NCBI RefSeq assembly: GCF_001687545.1
Contig: NZ_CP016545.1
Location: 1,411,001-1,475,000 of the forward strand
Length of the DNA: 64,000 nucleotides
Direction: 5' to 3'
Source: Paraurantiacibacter namhicola
Lineage (GTDB): Bacteria > Pseudomonadota > Alphaproteobacteria > Sphingomonadales > Sphingomonadaceae
Part shown: in pieces, positions 17,189 through 24,330 of the stretch
Position numbering within the stretch: position 1 is the first letter of the stretch
How the letters are laid out: the number at the start of each line of letters is the position of its first letter
The notes under the pieces: model-generated
Databases searched by the model: none
Seen by the model: the letters and a program-made list of their open reading frames with translations, nothing else
What the model was told of the DNA's origin: nothing
Translations under genes and position numbers: made by a program

Positions 17189-17563
17189 TTAGAGCGAGGC
17201 GGTCGCCGCATCCTCGAAAACCCGCTCAACCTCCAGCACGAGGTCGCGCAGGTGGAAGGGCTTGGACAGGATTTTCGCCTCCGGCGCCTCGCGGCTGGCC
17301 TTCAGGCTGACGGCGGCAAAACCGGTGATGAACATCACCTTCGTGCGCGGGCTCACCTCGGCGCAGCGCTGCGCCAGTTCGATCCCGTCCATCTCCGGCA
17401 TCACGATGTCGGACAGCAGCAGGTCGTAATCCTGGTCTTCCAGCAGGGGCAGAGCGGCGGTGCCGCGGTCCACCGAATCGACGCTGTAGCCGGCGTTCTC
17501 CAGGGCCCGCGCGATATAGGTGCGCATGGACTGGTCATCTTCTGCCAGCAAAATTCGGATCAT
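17189..17563 (-). CDS. cpdR: CpdR-like single-domain response regulator
   Basis: 124 residues, a stand-alone receiver domain with no output domain. Acidic pocket ED at residues 8-9 (LLAEDDQSM), phospho-acceptor Asp52 in LLLSDIVMPEMDG, conserved Thr80 in MFITGF and Lys101 in LSKPF. In alphaproteobacteria CpdR, dephosphorylated, localises ClpXP to the pole and primes degradation of cell-cycle factors. Size and sequence match that family. The start is ATG 17563; the frame continues upstream but runs antisense to the amidohydrolase. It is divergent from that gene. Confidence 0.85.
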   Translation of the reverse strand: MIRILLAEDDQSMRTYIARALENAGYSVDSVDRGTAALPLLEDQDYDLLLSDIVMPEMDGIELAQRCAEVSPRTKVMFITGFAAVSLKASREAPEAKILSKPFHLRDLVLEVERVFEDAATASL

Positions 17564-17710
17564 GGTCGGTCTGCTCCCTTGCGACGGGCACGGCCATAGC
17601 GCGCCAGCCGTTAAAATTCTCGTTCCAAACCGGCATTGCCCACATATGAGACATCCCGGGCCGCGAACCCTGCTTTGACAGCGGGCTGTGGACAGGGCAG
17701 CAGGAGCGTG

Positions 17711-18607
17711 ATGAGCGAGCACGCGTTCCAGTTTTCCGGCAACATCCCCGCGCCGCCATTCACCCTCAGCCAATCCGGCGTTTCGCAGGTGCCGATCCTG
17801 ATCGCAGTGCCGCATGCCGGTAGGGCATACGGCGCGGATTTGCTGGCCCGGATGCGGCAGCCGGACCTCGCCCGCCTGAAGCTGGAAGACCGGCTGGTGG
17901 ATCGCATCGCGCAAATCGTCGCGGCCAATACCGGCGCGCCGCTGCTGGTGGCGCATGCCCCGCGCGCGCTGCTGGACCTGAACCGTGCGCCCGATGACAT
18001 GGATTGGTCGATGCTTTCGGGCGCGCATGACAAGCGGCTGGCCCACAGGCGCGAAGGTCCGCGGGCAAGGTCCGGCCTTGGCATCATCCCGCGCCGCCTG
18101 CCGTCTTCCGGCGAGATTTGGCGCGGGCAATTGCCGGTGGAGGAATACGAGGCGCGGATCGAAGGCGTGCACCGCCCCTATCACGATGCGCTCGCCGCGC
18201 AGCTCGCCGCGATCCGGCGGCGCTGGGGCGCGGCGCTGCTGCTGGATCTGCATTCCATGCCGCCACTGGGGCCGGGCGGAGCGCAATTCGTTGTCGGTGA
18301 CCGGTTCGGATCGTCCTGCGGCAGCTTCGTACCGGCACTCGCGCTCAGCACGCTATCGAGGGCGGGGTACACCGCCGGGCATAACCGGCCCTATGCCGGA
18401 GGATACGTGCTGGACCGTCACGCCGCGCCCTCTCGCGAGGTGCATGCCATGCAGCTGGAAATCTGCCGCAGCCTCTACCTGGACGAGGCGCTGGACGGGC
18501 CGGGGCCGGGTCTGGAGGAAACCGCAAATGCGGTGACGCAGCTCGTCCGCACCCTGGCCGCCGAAGTGGCTGCACGCGGGACCGCCGGGGCCATCGCTGC
18601 GGAGTAG
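17711..18607 (+). CDS. N-formylglutamate amidohydrolase family protein
   Basis: 298 residues from ATG 17711, chosen because AGGAG lies at 17702-17706 just upstream. Family signatures are ILIAVPHAGRAY near the N-terminus (metal-binding His), EDRLVDRIA, LLVAHAPRALLDLNRAPDDMD, and LLLDLHSMPP with another metal ligand His. The family hydrolyses N-formyl-L-glutamate (histidine degradation) or related N-acyl amino acids. No other hut genes are nearby, so the true substrate is uncertain. It is divergent from the CpdR-like gene. Confidence 0.88.
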   Translation: MSEHAFQFSGNIPAPPFTLSQSGVSQVPILIAVPHAGRAYGADLLARMRQPDLARLKLEDRLVDRIAQIVAANTGAPLLVAHAPRALLDLNRAPDDMDWSMLSGAHDKRLAHRREGPRARSGLGIIPRRLPSSGEIWRGQLPVEEYEARIEGVHRPYHDALAAQLAAIRRRWGAALLLDLHSMPPLGPGGAQFVVGDRFGSSCGSFVPALALSTLSRAGYTAGHNRPYAGGYVLDRHAAPSREVHAMQLEICRSLYLDEALDGPGPGLEETANAVTQLVRTLAAEVAARGTAGAIAAE

Positions 18608-18635
18608 CACGGCACTGCGGCGCACCGAGGACAGG

Positions 18636-18751
18636 CAAAGAAAAAGCCACCTCGTGCATGATGCCCGAGGTGGCCAAGGTTCAGGGAGGAGTGTGCCGAA
18701 GCACACTGTTCGATCAGGCCATGAGGGGAGCGCCGACCGAACGATTTCCTT
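18636..18751 (-). ncRNA. Probable trans-acting small RNA with CCUCC (anti-Shine-Dalgarno) motifs, MmgR-like
   Basis: The minus strand of this gene-free stretch folds into three hairpins. An 8-bp stem GTTCGGTC/GATCGAAC carries CTCCCCT in its loop. A 7-bp stem with a TTCG tetraloop lies at 18690-18707. An intrinsic terminator lies at 18641-18674. Between the second and third hairpins is the single-stranded TCCTCCCTGAACC, resembling the CCUCCCU core I remember for the rhizobial MmgR sRNA. A TATAAG box at 18758-18763 sets the approximate 5' end, without a clear -35. It could instead be processed from the sapC 3' UTR. Confidence 0.6.
18641..18674 (-). terminator. Intrinsic terminator of the small RNA / sapC transcript
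   Basis: GCCACCTCG (18646-18654) pairs perfectly with CGAGGTGGC (18666-18674). On the minus strand the stem is followed by five T residues. It lies 180 bases past the sapC stop, with the putative small RNA in between. Confidence 0.8.
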
Positions 18752-18853
18752 TTAGGACTTATACCCTGAACGGAAGGTGACCAGGCCGCCCGAAATCACG
18801 CGAAAAGCGCTGTGTTTCGGACGGGCCGGATCAAGTCATGCAATTACGCCGAA

Positions 18854-19660
18854 TCAGGCGTCCTTGGTGGCGTCAGCGCCCAGCGCTGCGCTGTCTGCGG
18901 CGGCCTTCACCGGGCCCTTGCCGGCTTCGACCTGGCGGGCGAAGACCGTGCGCATCAGGTCGAGCGAGAACAGGTGCGCCTGGATCAGCGGCAGCAGGCC
19001 GTTCTGGTTCCACTTGCGCAGCTGGTCGCCGGTCAGCTCACGCAGCTTTTCCTGGTTGACCATCTTGAAGCCGCGATAGGTGAAGGGCTGCTCGTCCGCA
19101 CCGCGCGAGATGGAGACTTCGCCGTCCATCAGCAGGTCGTGCTTCTGCAGTTCGTCGATGAACTGCTGCGTGCGCATGCCGGCTTCTTCGAACTGCTGGC
19201 AGAACTGCAGCAGGTTCTTGGTGTGATCGCTGGCTTCGTCACCGTCGAACAGCTTCTCGCCATCGTCGAATTCGCCGACCAGGCCGCTGGAGGGATCGAC
19301 GCAGAGCGACATCTGGTCCGTATCCGGCTGCAGCTTGGCGAGCAGGAAAGGATAGCGGCGCATGTAGGCCGGGACGTAGATCTCTTCCAGCGCCTTGCCT
19401 TCATCGTCGAAGAACACGTTCACGCCTTCGTTCAGGCCCATCAGTGCCAGCGGCACGGGCTTGTCGGAATTGCTGAACACGATCGGGAAGTTGCGCTGGG
19501 CCAGCGGGAACTCTTCCACGGTCAGCGGAAGGGCGTGCTGGTTCACGACCCACTTGGCGCGGTCCGTCGTGCGCGAGCGCCATTCGGCATGGTCGCGGCT
19601 GTTGAGCGGGGTGAGGTCGTTGTAGAACAGGGGCAGGTTCGCTTGCGGCGCGCTGGCCAT
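18854..19660 (-). CDS. SapC family protein
   Basis: 268 residues from ATG 19660, chosen because GGAGA lies eight bases upstream. The N-terminus PLFYNDLTPLNSRDHAEWR and the following FPLAQRNFPIVFSNSDKPVPLALMGL and YVPAYMRRYPFLLA match the SapC family, first named with the Campylobacter S-layer genes but widespread in proteobacteria without S-layers. There is no signal peptide or membrane segment. Molecular function is not established. The acidic stretch GLVGEFDDGEKLFDGDEASD and the C-terminal two-part composition are usual for the family. It appears monocistronic. Confidence 0.87.
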   Translation of the reverse strand: MASAPQANLPLFYNDLTPLNSRDHAEWRSRTTDRAKWVVNQHALPLTVEEFPLAQRNFPIVFSNSDKPVPLALMGLNEGVNVFFDDEGKALEEIYVPAYMRRYPFLLAKLQPDTDQMSLCVDPSSGLVGEFDDGEKLFDGDEASDHTKNLLQFCQQFEEAGMRTQQFIDELQKHDLLMDGEVSISRGADEQPFTYRGFKMVNQEKLRELTGDQLRKWNQNGLLPLIQAHLFSLDLMRTVFARQVEAGKGPVKAAADSAALGADATKDA

Positions 19661-19736
19661 GAGATTTCTCCGAAAAGGTCTGAAACTGGTCTCTCGCGCA
19701 GGCCGTGCAGCCACTCGCGGGTGATGCGCGGGGGCT

Positions 19737-21194
19737 TTAGGCGTTCGCGCCCTCCGGTGCAAGCGCCTGCTCGTCCGGCAGCAGCTTGCCCGGGTTAAGC
19801 AGGCCCTGCGGGTCCAGCGCCCGCTTCACGGCGCGCATCATGCTGCGGCGGGCCGGATCGTCCAGGCGCGCCAGTTCGTCCACCTTCATCTGGCCAATTC
19901 CATGCTCTGCGCTGATGGAGCCGCCCCAGCGCGCGACCAAGTCATGCACGAAGCGGCTCACGGCCTTGCCCTCGCTCGCTTCCCACTCGCCGCGCACTGC
20001 GCCTTTCGGGGCCAACACGTGATAATGGACATTGCCATCGCCAAGATGGCCGAAGGCGACCGCCCGCATGCCGGGGAAGCGTTCTTCCACCAGCGGCAGC
20101 GTCTCGGCCACGAAATCGGCCATGCGATCCACCGGAACGGAGATGTCGTGCTGCATCGCCGGGCCGATGGCCCGCTCTGCCGGTGCGATTTCGTCGCGCA
20201 GCGCCCAGAAGCCATCGGCCTGCCCTTCGCTGGCGGCAATCGTCGCGTCCGCGATCTCGCCTGCGTCCAGCGCCTGCGAAAGCAGGTCCTCGGCCATGGA
20301 CATCAGCTGGTTTGCGCCGGGCGCATCGGCGGCGAACTCAATCAGCGCGTTCCACTCATGCGGCTGCGAAAGCGGCGCACGGGCCCCGTCCGAATGGGCG
20401 AGCACGGCCTCGAGCGCGTGACGCGGCATCACTTCGAAGCCTTCCAGAACCTGCGCGCACTGCCTCTGCGCGCGCACCAGCAACCGGCGCGCGTCGCGCA
20501 CATCATTCATGCCGGCCCACATCACCACCCGCCCGCCAAGCGCTGGCAGCAGGCGCAGCGTCGCGGCGGTGACAATGCCCAGCGTGCCTTCGGACCCGAT
20601 CAGGAGCTGCTTCAGGTCGAAGCCGCGGTTGTCCTTCTTCAGCGGGGCGAGCGCATCGAAGATTTCGCCATCGGCCAGCACGGCCTCTATCCCCAGAACC
20701 TGCGCGCGCATCGTCCCATGACGCAGCACCTGCGTGCCCCCGGCATTGGTGGAAACGAGGCCGCCGATGGTCGCCGAACCCTTGCCGCCCAGCGTCAGCG
20801 GGAAACGCAGGCCGGCCTCGTCAGCGGCCTCGTGCAATGTCTGCAGGATCACGCCCGCCTCGCAAGTCGCCTGCATGCCATCGGCATCGAGGGAACGGAT
20901 CGCGTTCATGCGCCGCAGGGACAGCAGCACGGACCGGCCCTGGCCATCCGGTGTGGCCCCGCCGCTCATCCCGCTGTTGCCGCCTTGGGGCACGATGGGC
21001 ACGCCGTGCGCAGCGCACAGCTTCACGAAAGCAGCGACTTCCTGCGTGGAGGCGGGGGAGGCGAGGCCGATGGCCTTGCCCGAGTAGCGTCCGCGCCAGT
21101 CGGTCAGCCACGGCTCCATCAGCTCGGCATCCTGCGTGAAACCGCGCGGGCCAAGCAGGGCACGCGCTTCGGCCGGGAAGGCTGTGTCGTTCAT
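19737..21194 (-). CDS. FAD-binding oxidoreductase, D-2-hydroxyacid (2-hydroxyglutarate/lactate) dehydrogenase type
   Basis: 485 residues from ATG 21194 (MNDTAFPAEARALLG); an earlier ATG at 21239 would add 15 residues. The PCMH-type FAD fold shows GVPIVPQGGNSGMSGGATP (about residues 64-82) and LGGKGSATIGGLVSTNAGGTQVLRHGTMRAQVLGIEAVLADG. The C-terminal metal-binding oxidase domain has VAFGHLGDGNVHYHV and SAEHGIGQMKVDEL. It oxidises a D-2-hydroxy acid to the 2-oxo acid with electrons to the respiratory chain or ETF. D-2-hydroxyglutarate is the leading candidate in this subgroup, but D-lactate or glycolate cannot be excluded. Confidence 0.88.
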   Translation of the reverse strand: MNDTAFPAEARALLGPRGFTQDAELMEPWLTDWRGRYSGKAIGLASPASTQEVAAFVKLCAAHGVPIVPQGGNSGMSGGATPDGQGRSVLLSLRRMNAIRSLDADGMQATCEAGVILQTLHEAADEAGLRFPLTLGGKGSATIGGLVSTNAGGTQVLRHGTMRAQVLGIEAVLADGEIFDALAPLKKDNRGFDLKQLLIGSEGTLGIVTAATLRLLPALGGRVVMWAGMNDVRDARRLLVRAQRQCAQVLEGFEVMPRHALEAVLAHSDGARAPLSQPHEWNALIEFAADAPGANQLMSMAEDLLSQALDAGEIADATIAASEGQADGFWALRDEIAPAERAIGPAMQHDISVPVDRMADFVAETLPLVEERFPGMRAVAFGHLGDGNVHYHVLAPKGAVRGEWEASEGKAVSRFVHDLVARWGGSISAEHGIGQMKVDELARLDDPARRSMMRAVKRALDPQGLLNPGKLLPDEQALAPEGANA

Positions 21195-21320
21195 GGCCAC
21201 TCTTGTGCCAGCGGCGCTGCGGGGTTGCAAAGCAATCATGGGCGATTAAGCGGGTATTCAATCGCGCCGGTTAAGGAGGGGCCAGGCCGGGTTTTCCGGC
21301 AAAGGACCGATACTTCACGG

Positions 21321-21824
21321 ATGACCCTGCTTTCGACCTTCCTGGCCAGCACCCTGCTGCTGCTGCAATCCGCTGGCGGTGCGCCGGCGGTGAAAATTGC
21401 GCCGGAAGCGGTGCTCGAAAACGCGCAGCCGGCCATTCAGGGACAGGTTCGCGTGCGCCAGAGCGTCGTCATCCGCATCTCGCCCCCGGCACCTGCTGAA
21501 AGTGACCGTGCGCTGGCGGAAGTGCCGCGGCGCAAGATGAATGCCCGCTACCAGGAAGAGCGCGTAGATGGCTGCGTGCGGATAGAATCGATTGCGGGCA
21601 GCAAGCCGCTGGCGAACAATCGCCTCCTCCTGTTCATGCGCGACCGCGGCATCCTGACGATCTCGCTCGACCGGGTGTGCAGCGCGCAGAGCTTCTATTC
21701 CGGCTTCTATGTCGAGCGGAATGGCGATGGGATGCTGTGCCCGGGGCGTGACAAGCTGCGCTCGCGCAACGGGATGGAATGCGAAGTGGGCGGCCTGGGC
21801 CGGCTGGTGGCCATTCGCGACTGA
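21321..21824 (+). CDS. Hypothetical exported protein
   Basis: 167 residues, unrecognised family. The N-terminus MTLLSTFLASTLLLLQSAGGAPA looks like a signal peptide cleaved near residue 20. The mature part holds four cysteines (DGCVRIES, DRVCSAQS, LCPGRD, ECEVGG), possibly two periplasmic disulfides, and basic segments such as EVPRRKMNARYQEERV. Similar proteins are often annotated hypothetical in Sphingomonadales. It is divergent from the FAD enzyme and 141 bases upstream of the helicase. No function is proposed. Confidence 0.75.
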   Translation: MTLLSTFLASTLLLLQSAGGAPAVKIAPEAVLENAQPAIQGQVRVRQSVVIRISPPAPAESDRALAEVPRRKMNARYQEERVDGCVRIESIAGSKPLANNRLLLFMRDRGILTISLDRVCSAQSFYSGFYVERNGDGMLCPGRDKLRSRNGMECEVGGLGRLVAIRD

Positions 21825-21965
21825 GCGGGCGCTGGCCAGTGGCGGCGTGCTTTTCTTGACTTTTTCGCCTTGCGGTGCATAGCGCGCGGGCGGTCTTCGC
21901 CAGACGACGCTGGCACCGTTATCCCGCAAATTTGCAAGCGCTCGGGCGGACCGGGCATTTATGGA

Positions 21966-23450
21966 ATGTCCAAACCTATGAACTTCGCCGATCTCGGCCT
22001 TTCCCCCGAACTGCTCAAGGCGGTCGATGACGCGGGCTACACCACGCCCACACCGATCCAGGCCGAAGCCATCCCGCCCGTGCTGATGATGAAGGACATC
22101 ATCGGTATCGCGCAGACCGGGACGGGCAAGACAGCCAGCTTCGTCCTGCCGATGATCGACATCATGGCCAGCGGCCGCCGCCGCGCCCTGATGCCGCGCA
22201 GCCTGATCCTTGAACCCACGCGCGAACTGGCCGCGCAGGTTGCCGAGAACTTCGAGAAGTACGGCAAGAACCACGACCTGAAGATGGCGCTGCTGATTGG
22301 CGGCGTGCAGATGGGCGACCAGCTGAAGGCGCTGAACGAAGGCGTGGACATCCTGATCGCCACGCCGGGCCGCCTGATGGACCTGTTCGAACGCGGCAAG
22401 ATCCTGCTGAACGGCTGCGAGCTGCTGGTGATCGACGAAGCGGACCGCATGCTCGACATGGGCTTCATCCCGGACATCGAGTTCATCTGCGACAAGCTGC
22501 CCGACACGCGCCAGACCATGCTGTTTTCGGCCACCATGCCGAAGCCGATCGAGAACCTGGCCAAGAAGTTCCTCGACAATCCCAAGCGCATCGAGGTGAG
22601 CCGCGCGGCCACCACCAACAAGGACATCACCGCCTTCAAGGTGCCGGTGAAGTCCAACAAGAAGCGCGAGACGCTGGAATGGCTGCTGCGGCACGACCAG
22701 GTAGAAACCGCCATCGTGTTTTCCAACCGCAAGACCACTGTGCGCGAGCTGAACAAATATTTGCAGCGCAATGGCTTCTCCAGCGGCGAGATCCATGGCG
22801 ATATCGACCAGGCTTCCCGCCAGAAGGAACTGGAGCGGTTCAAGTCCGGCGACATCAACATCCTGGTCGCCAGCGACGTCGCAGCGCGCGGGCTGGACAT
22901 CAAGGGCGTGTCCCATGTCTTCAACTTCGACACGCCGTGGCATCCGGACGACTACGTCCACCGCATCGGCCGTACGGGCCGCGCAGGGGCCAAGGGCCGC
23001 GCATTCACCTTCGTGACGCCGGAAGACGCCGAGGCGATCGACAATGTCGAGAAGCTGACCAAGAATGTGATCAAGGTCTTCGGCAAGGAAGACGTGCGCG
23101 TCGAGCTGAAGGAGCCGGGGGCTTCTTCGGACAAGCCCAAGGGGCGCAAGCCCCGCTCCGATGACCGCAGCGAGCAGCGCGAAGAGCGCGAAGAGCGTCC
23201 GCAGGCGGATGAGGCGAAGGCTGACGAAAAGCCGAAGCGCGCACGCAAACCGCGCCAGGACCGCGACGAGGATGCACCCCGGGAACGGGCGAAAGCTCCC
23301 CGCGCGCCGCGCGAAGACAGGCCGAAGCGCGACGACACGGCCAAGCGCGAAGACAAGCCGCGGCGCCGCAGCGAGCCGAAGGAAGATCCCGTGCCGCCCG
23401 GCGAGTGGAACGGACCGCAGCCCGGCTTCCTTGGCGTCGGCTTCGACTAG
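21966..23450 (+). CDS. DEAD-box ATP-dependent RNA helicase (RhlE-like)
   Basis: 494 residues from ATG 21966; ATG 21978 (MNFADLGL) is an alternative. Q motif FADLGLSPELLKAV...YTTPTPIQ, motif I AQTGTGKT (49-56), PTRELA, motif II DEAD (157-160), motif III SAT, and C-terminal VASDVAARGLDIKGV and HRIGRTGRAG are all present. From about residue 370 a long basic and acidic low-complexity tail (KRARKPRQDRDEDAPRERAKAPRAPRE) should bind RNA. Such helicases act in ribosome assembly and RNA turnover, often in the cold. A TTGACT (21856-21861) plus CATAGC (21878-21883) pair is a possible promoter. Confidence 0.94.
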   Translation: MSKPMNFADLGLSPELLKAVDDAGYTTPTPIQAEAIPPVLMMKDIIGIAQTGTGKTASFVLPMIDIMASGRRRALMPRSLILEPTRELAAQVAENFEKYGKNHDLKMALLIGGVQMGDQLKALNEGVDILIATPGRLMDLFERGKILLNGCELLVIDEADRMLDMGFIPDIEFICDKLPDTRQTMLFSATMPKPIENLAKKFLDNPKRIEVSRAATTNKDITAFKVPVKSNKKRETLEWLLRHDQVETAIVFSNRKTTVRELNKYLQRNGFSSGEIHGDIDQASRQKELERFKSGDINILVASDVAARGLDIKGVSHVFNFDTPWHPDDYVHRIGRTGRAGAKGRAFTFVTPEDAEAIDNVEKLTKNVIKVFGKEDVRVELKEPGASSDKPKGRKPRSDDRSEQREEREERPQADEAKADEKPKRARKPRQDRDEDAPRERAKAPRAPREDRPKRDDTAKREDKPRRRSEPKEDPVPPGEWNGPQPGFLGVGFD

Positions 23451-23502
23451 GAACGCGGTTTAACGCCTTGTTACCCATCGCGCGGCTATCCTGCGCGGCG
23501 CG

Positions 23503-24330
23503 ATGGAAAACCTGCTCGCAGATGTGGAGGCGTTGGTGCTGGGGCTTGCCCCGGCAGCGGCCGTGTTCGCCTTGCTGGCGCTGGTGCTGAAGCGCCGCCG
23601 CATCCTGTCCGCCCTGCGCAATTCGTGGCGCGAGACGCTGACGAACCTTGGCCTGATTGCGCTCAGTTCCATCGTGCTGGGCGCCGCGTTTCACTTCGTC
23701 GAACAGAACGCCAGCGCGCATCTCGCACTGTTCCCGCAGCTCGCCGCGACATGGGACGCGTTGCCGCAGGTCTGGCTGTTGGTGCTGGCCCTGCTGATCG
23801 ACGATTTCATCGTCTATTGGCGGCACCGGTTCGAACATATGCCGCTGTGGTGGCCAGTTCATGCCGTGCACCATTCGGACGAGGCGATCACCTGGCTGAC
23901 GCTGCAGCGCAAGCATCCGCTTGGCAAGCTGCTTGGCCTGCTGGTGGACGCAGCACCGCTGATCATCCTCGGCTTCCCGCTCTGGGTCATCGCCGCATCG
24001 GCCTTCATCCGCACGTGGTGGGGATACTTCATCCATGCGGACCTGCCATGGACGCTGGGCCCGCTCGGCCGAGTGCTGCTCAGCCCCGCCGCGCACCGCA
24101 TGCACCACATCGATGACGAGGAGCTGATGGGCCGCAATTACGGCGGGTTCTTCACGCTGTGGGACCGCGTCTTCGGCACATGGGACGATGCCGCAGAGCA
24201 TGTCGGCTGCCGCACGGGTATCGCCGGTGGCAGCAAGCACCTCGGCGGTGAACTTCTGCGGCCCTTCGCGGCGTGGTTCGGCAAACCCGCAAAGCCGCCC
24301 GCATCGGGGCAGGCCCAGGCCGAGGCCTAA
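23503..24330 (+). CDS. Sterol desaturase / fatty acid hydroxylase family membrane protein
   Basis: 275 residues. Three to four hydrophobic helices carry the di-iron histidine motifs HRFEH, HAVHH and HRMHH in order, with a further conserved GRNYGGFFTLWDRVFGTW near the C-terminus. The superfamily uses di-iron and O2 to hydroxylate or desaturate lipids, for example carotenoids, sterols or sphingolipid chains. In Sphingomonadales a role in sphingolipid or carotenoid modification is plausible, but nothing adjacent points to one. The stop overlaps that of the convergent uvrD by four bases. Confidence 0.9.
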   Translation: MENLLADVEALVLGLAPAAAVFALLALVLKRRRILSALRNSWRETLTNLGLIALSSIVLGAAFHFVEQNASAHLALFPQLAATWDALPQVWLLVLALLIDDFIVYWRHRFEHMPLWWPVHAVHHSDEAITWLTLQRKHPLGKLLGLLVDAAPLIILGFPLWVIAASAFIRTWWGYFIHADLPWTLGPLGRVLLSPAAHRMHHIDDEELMGRNYGGFFTLWDRVFGTWDDAAEHVGCRTGIAGGSKHLGGELLRPFAAWFGKPAKPPASGQAQAEA

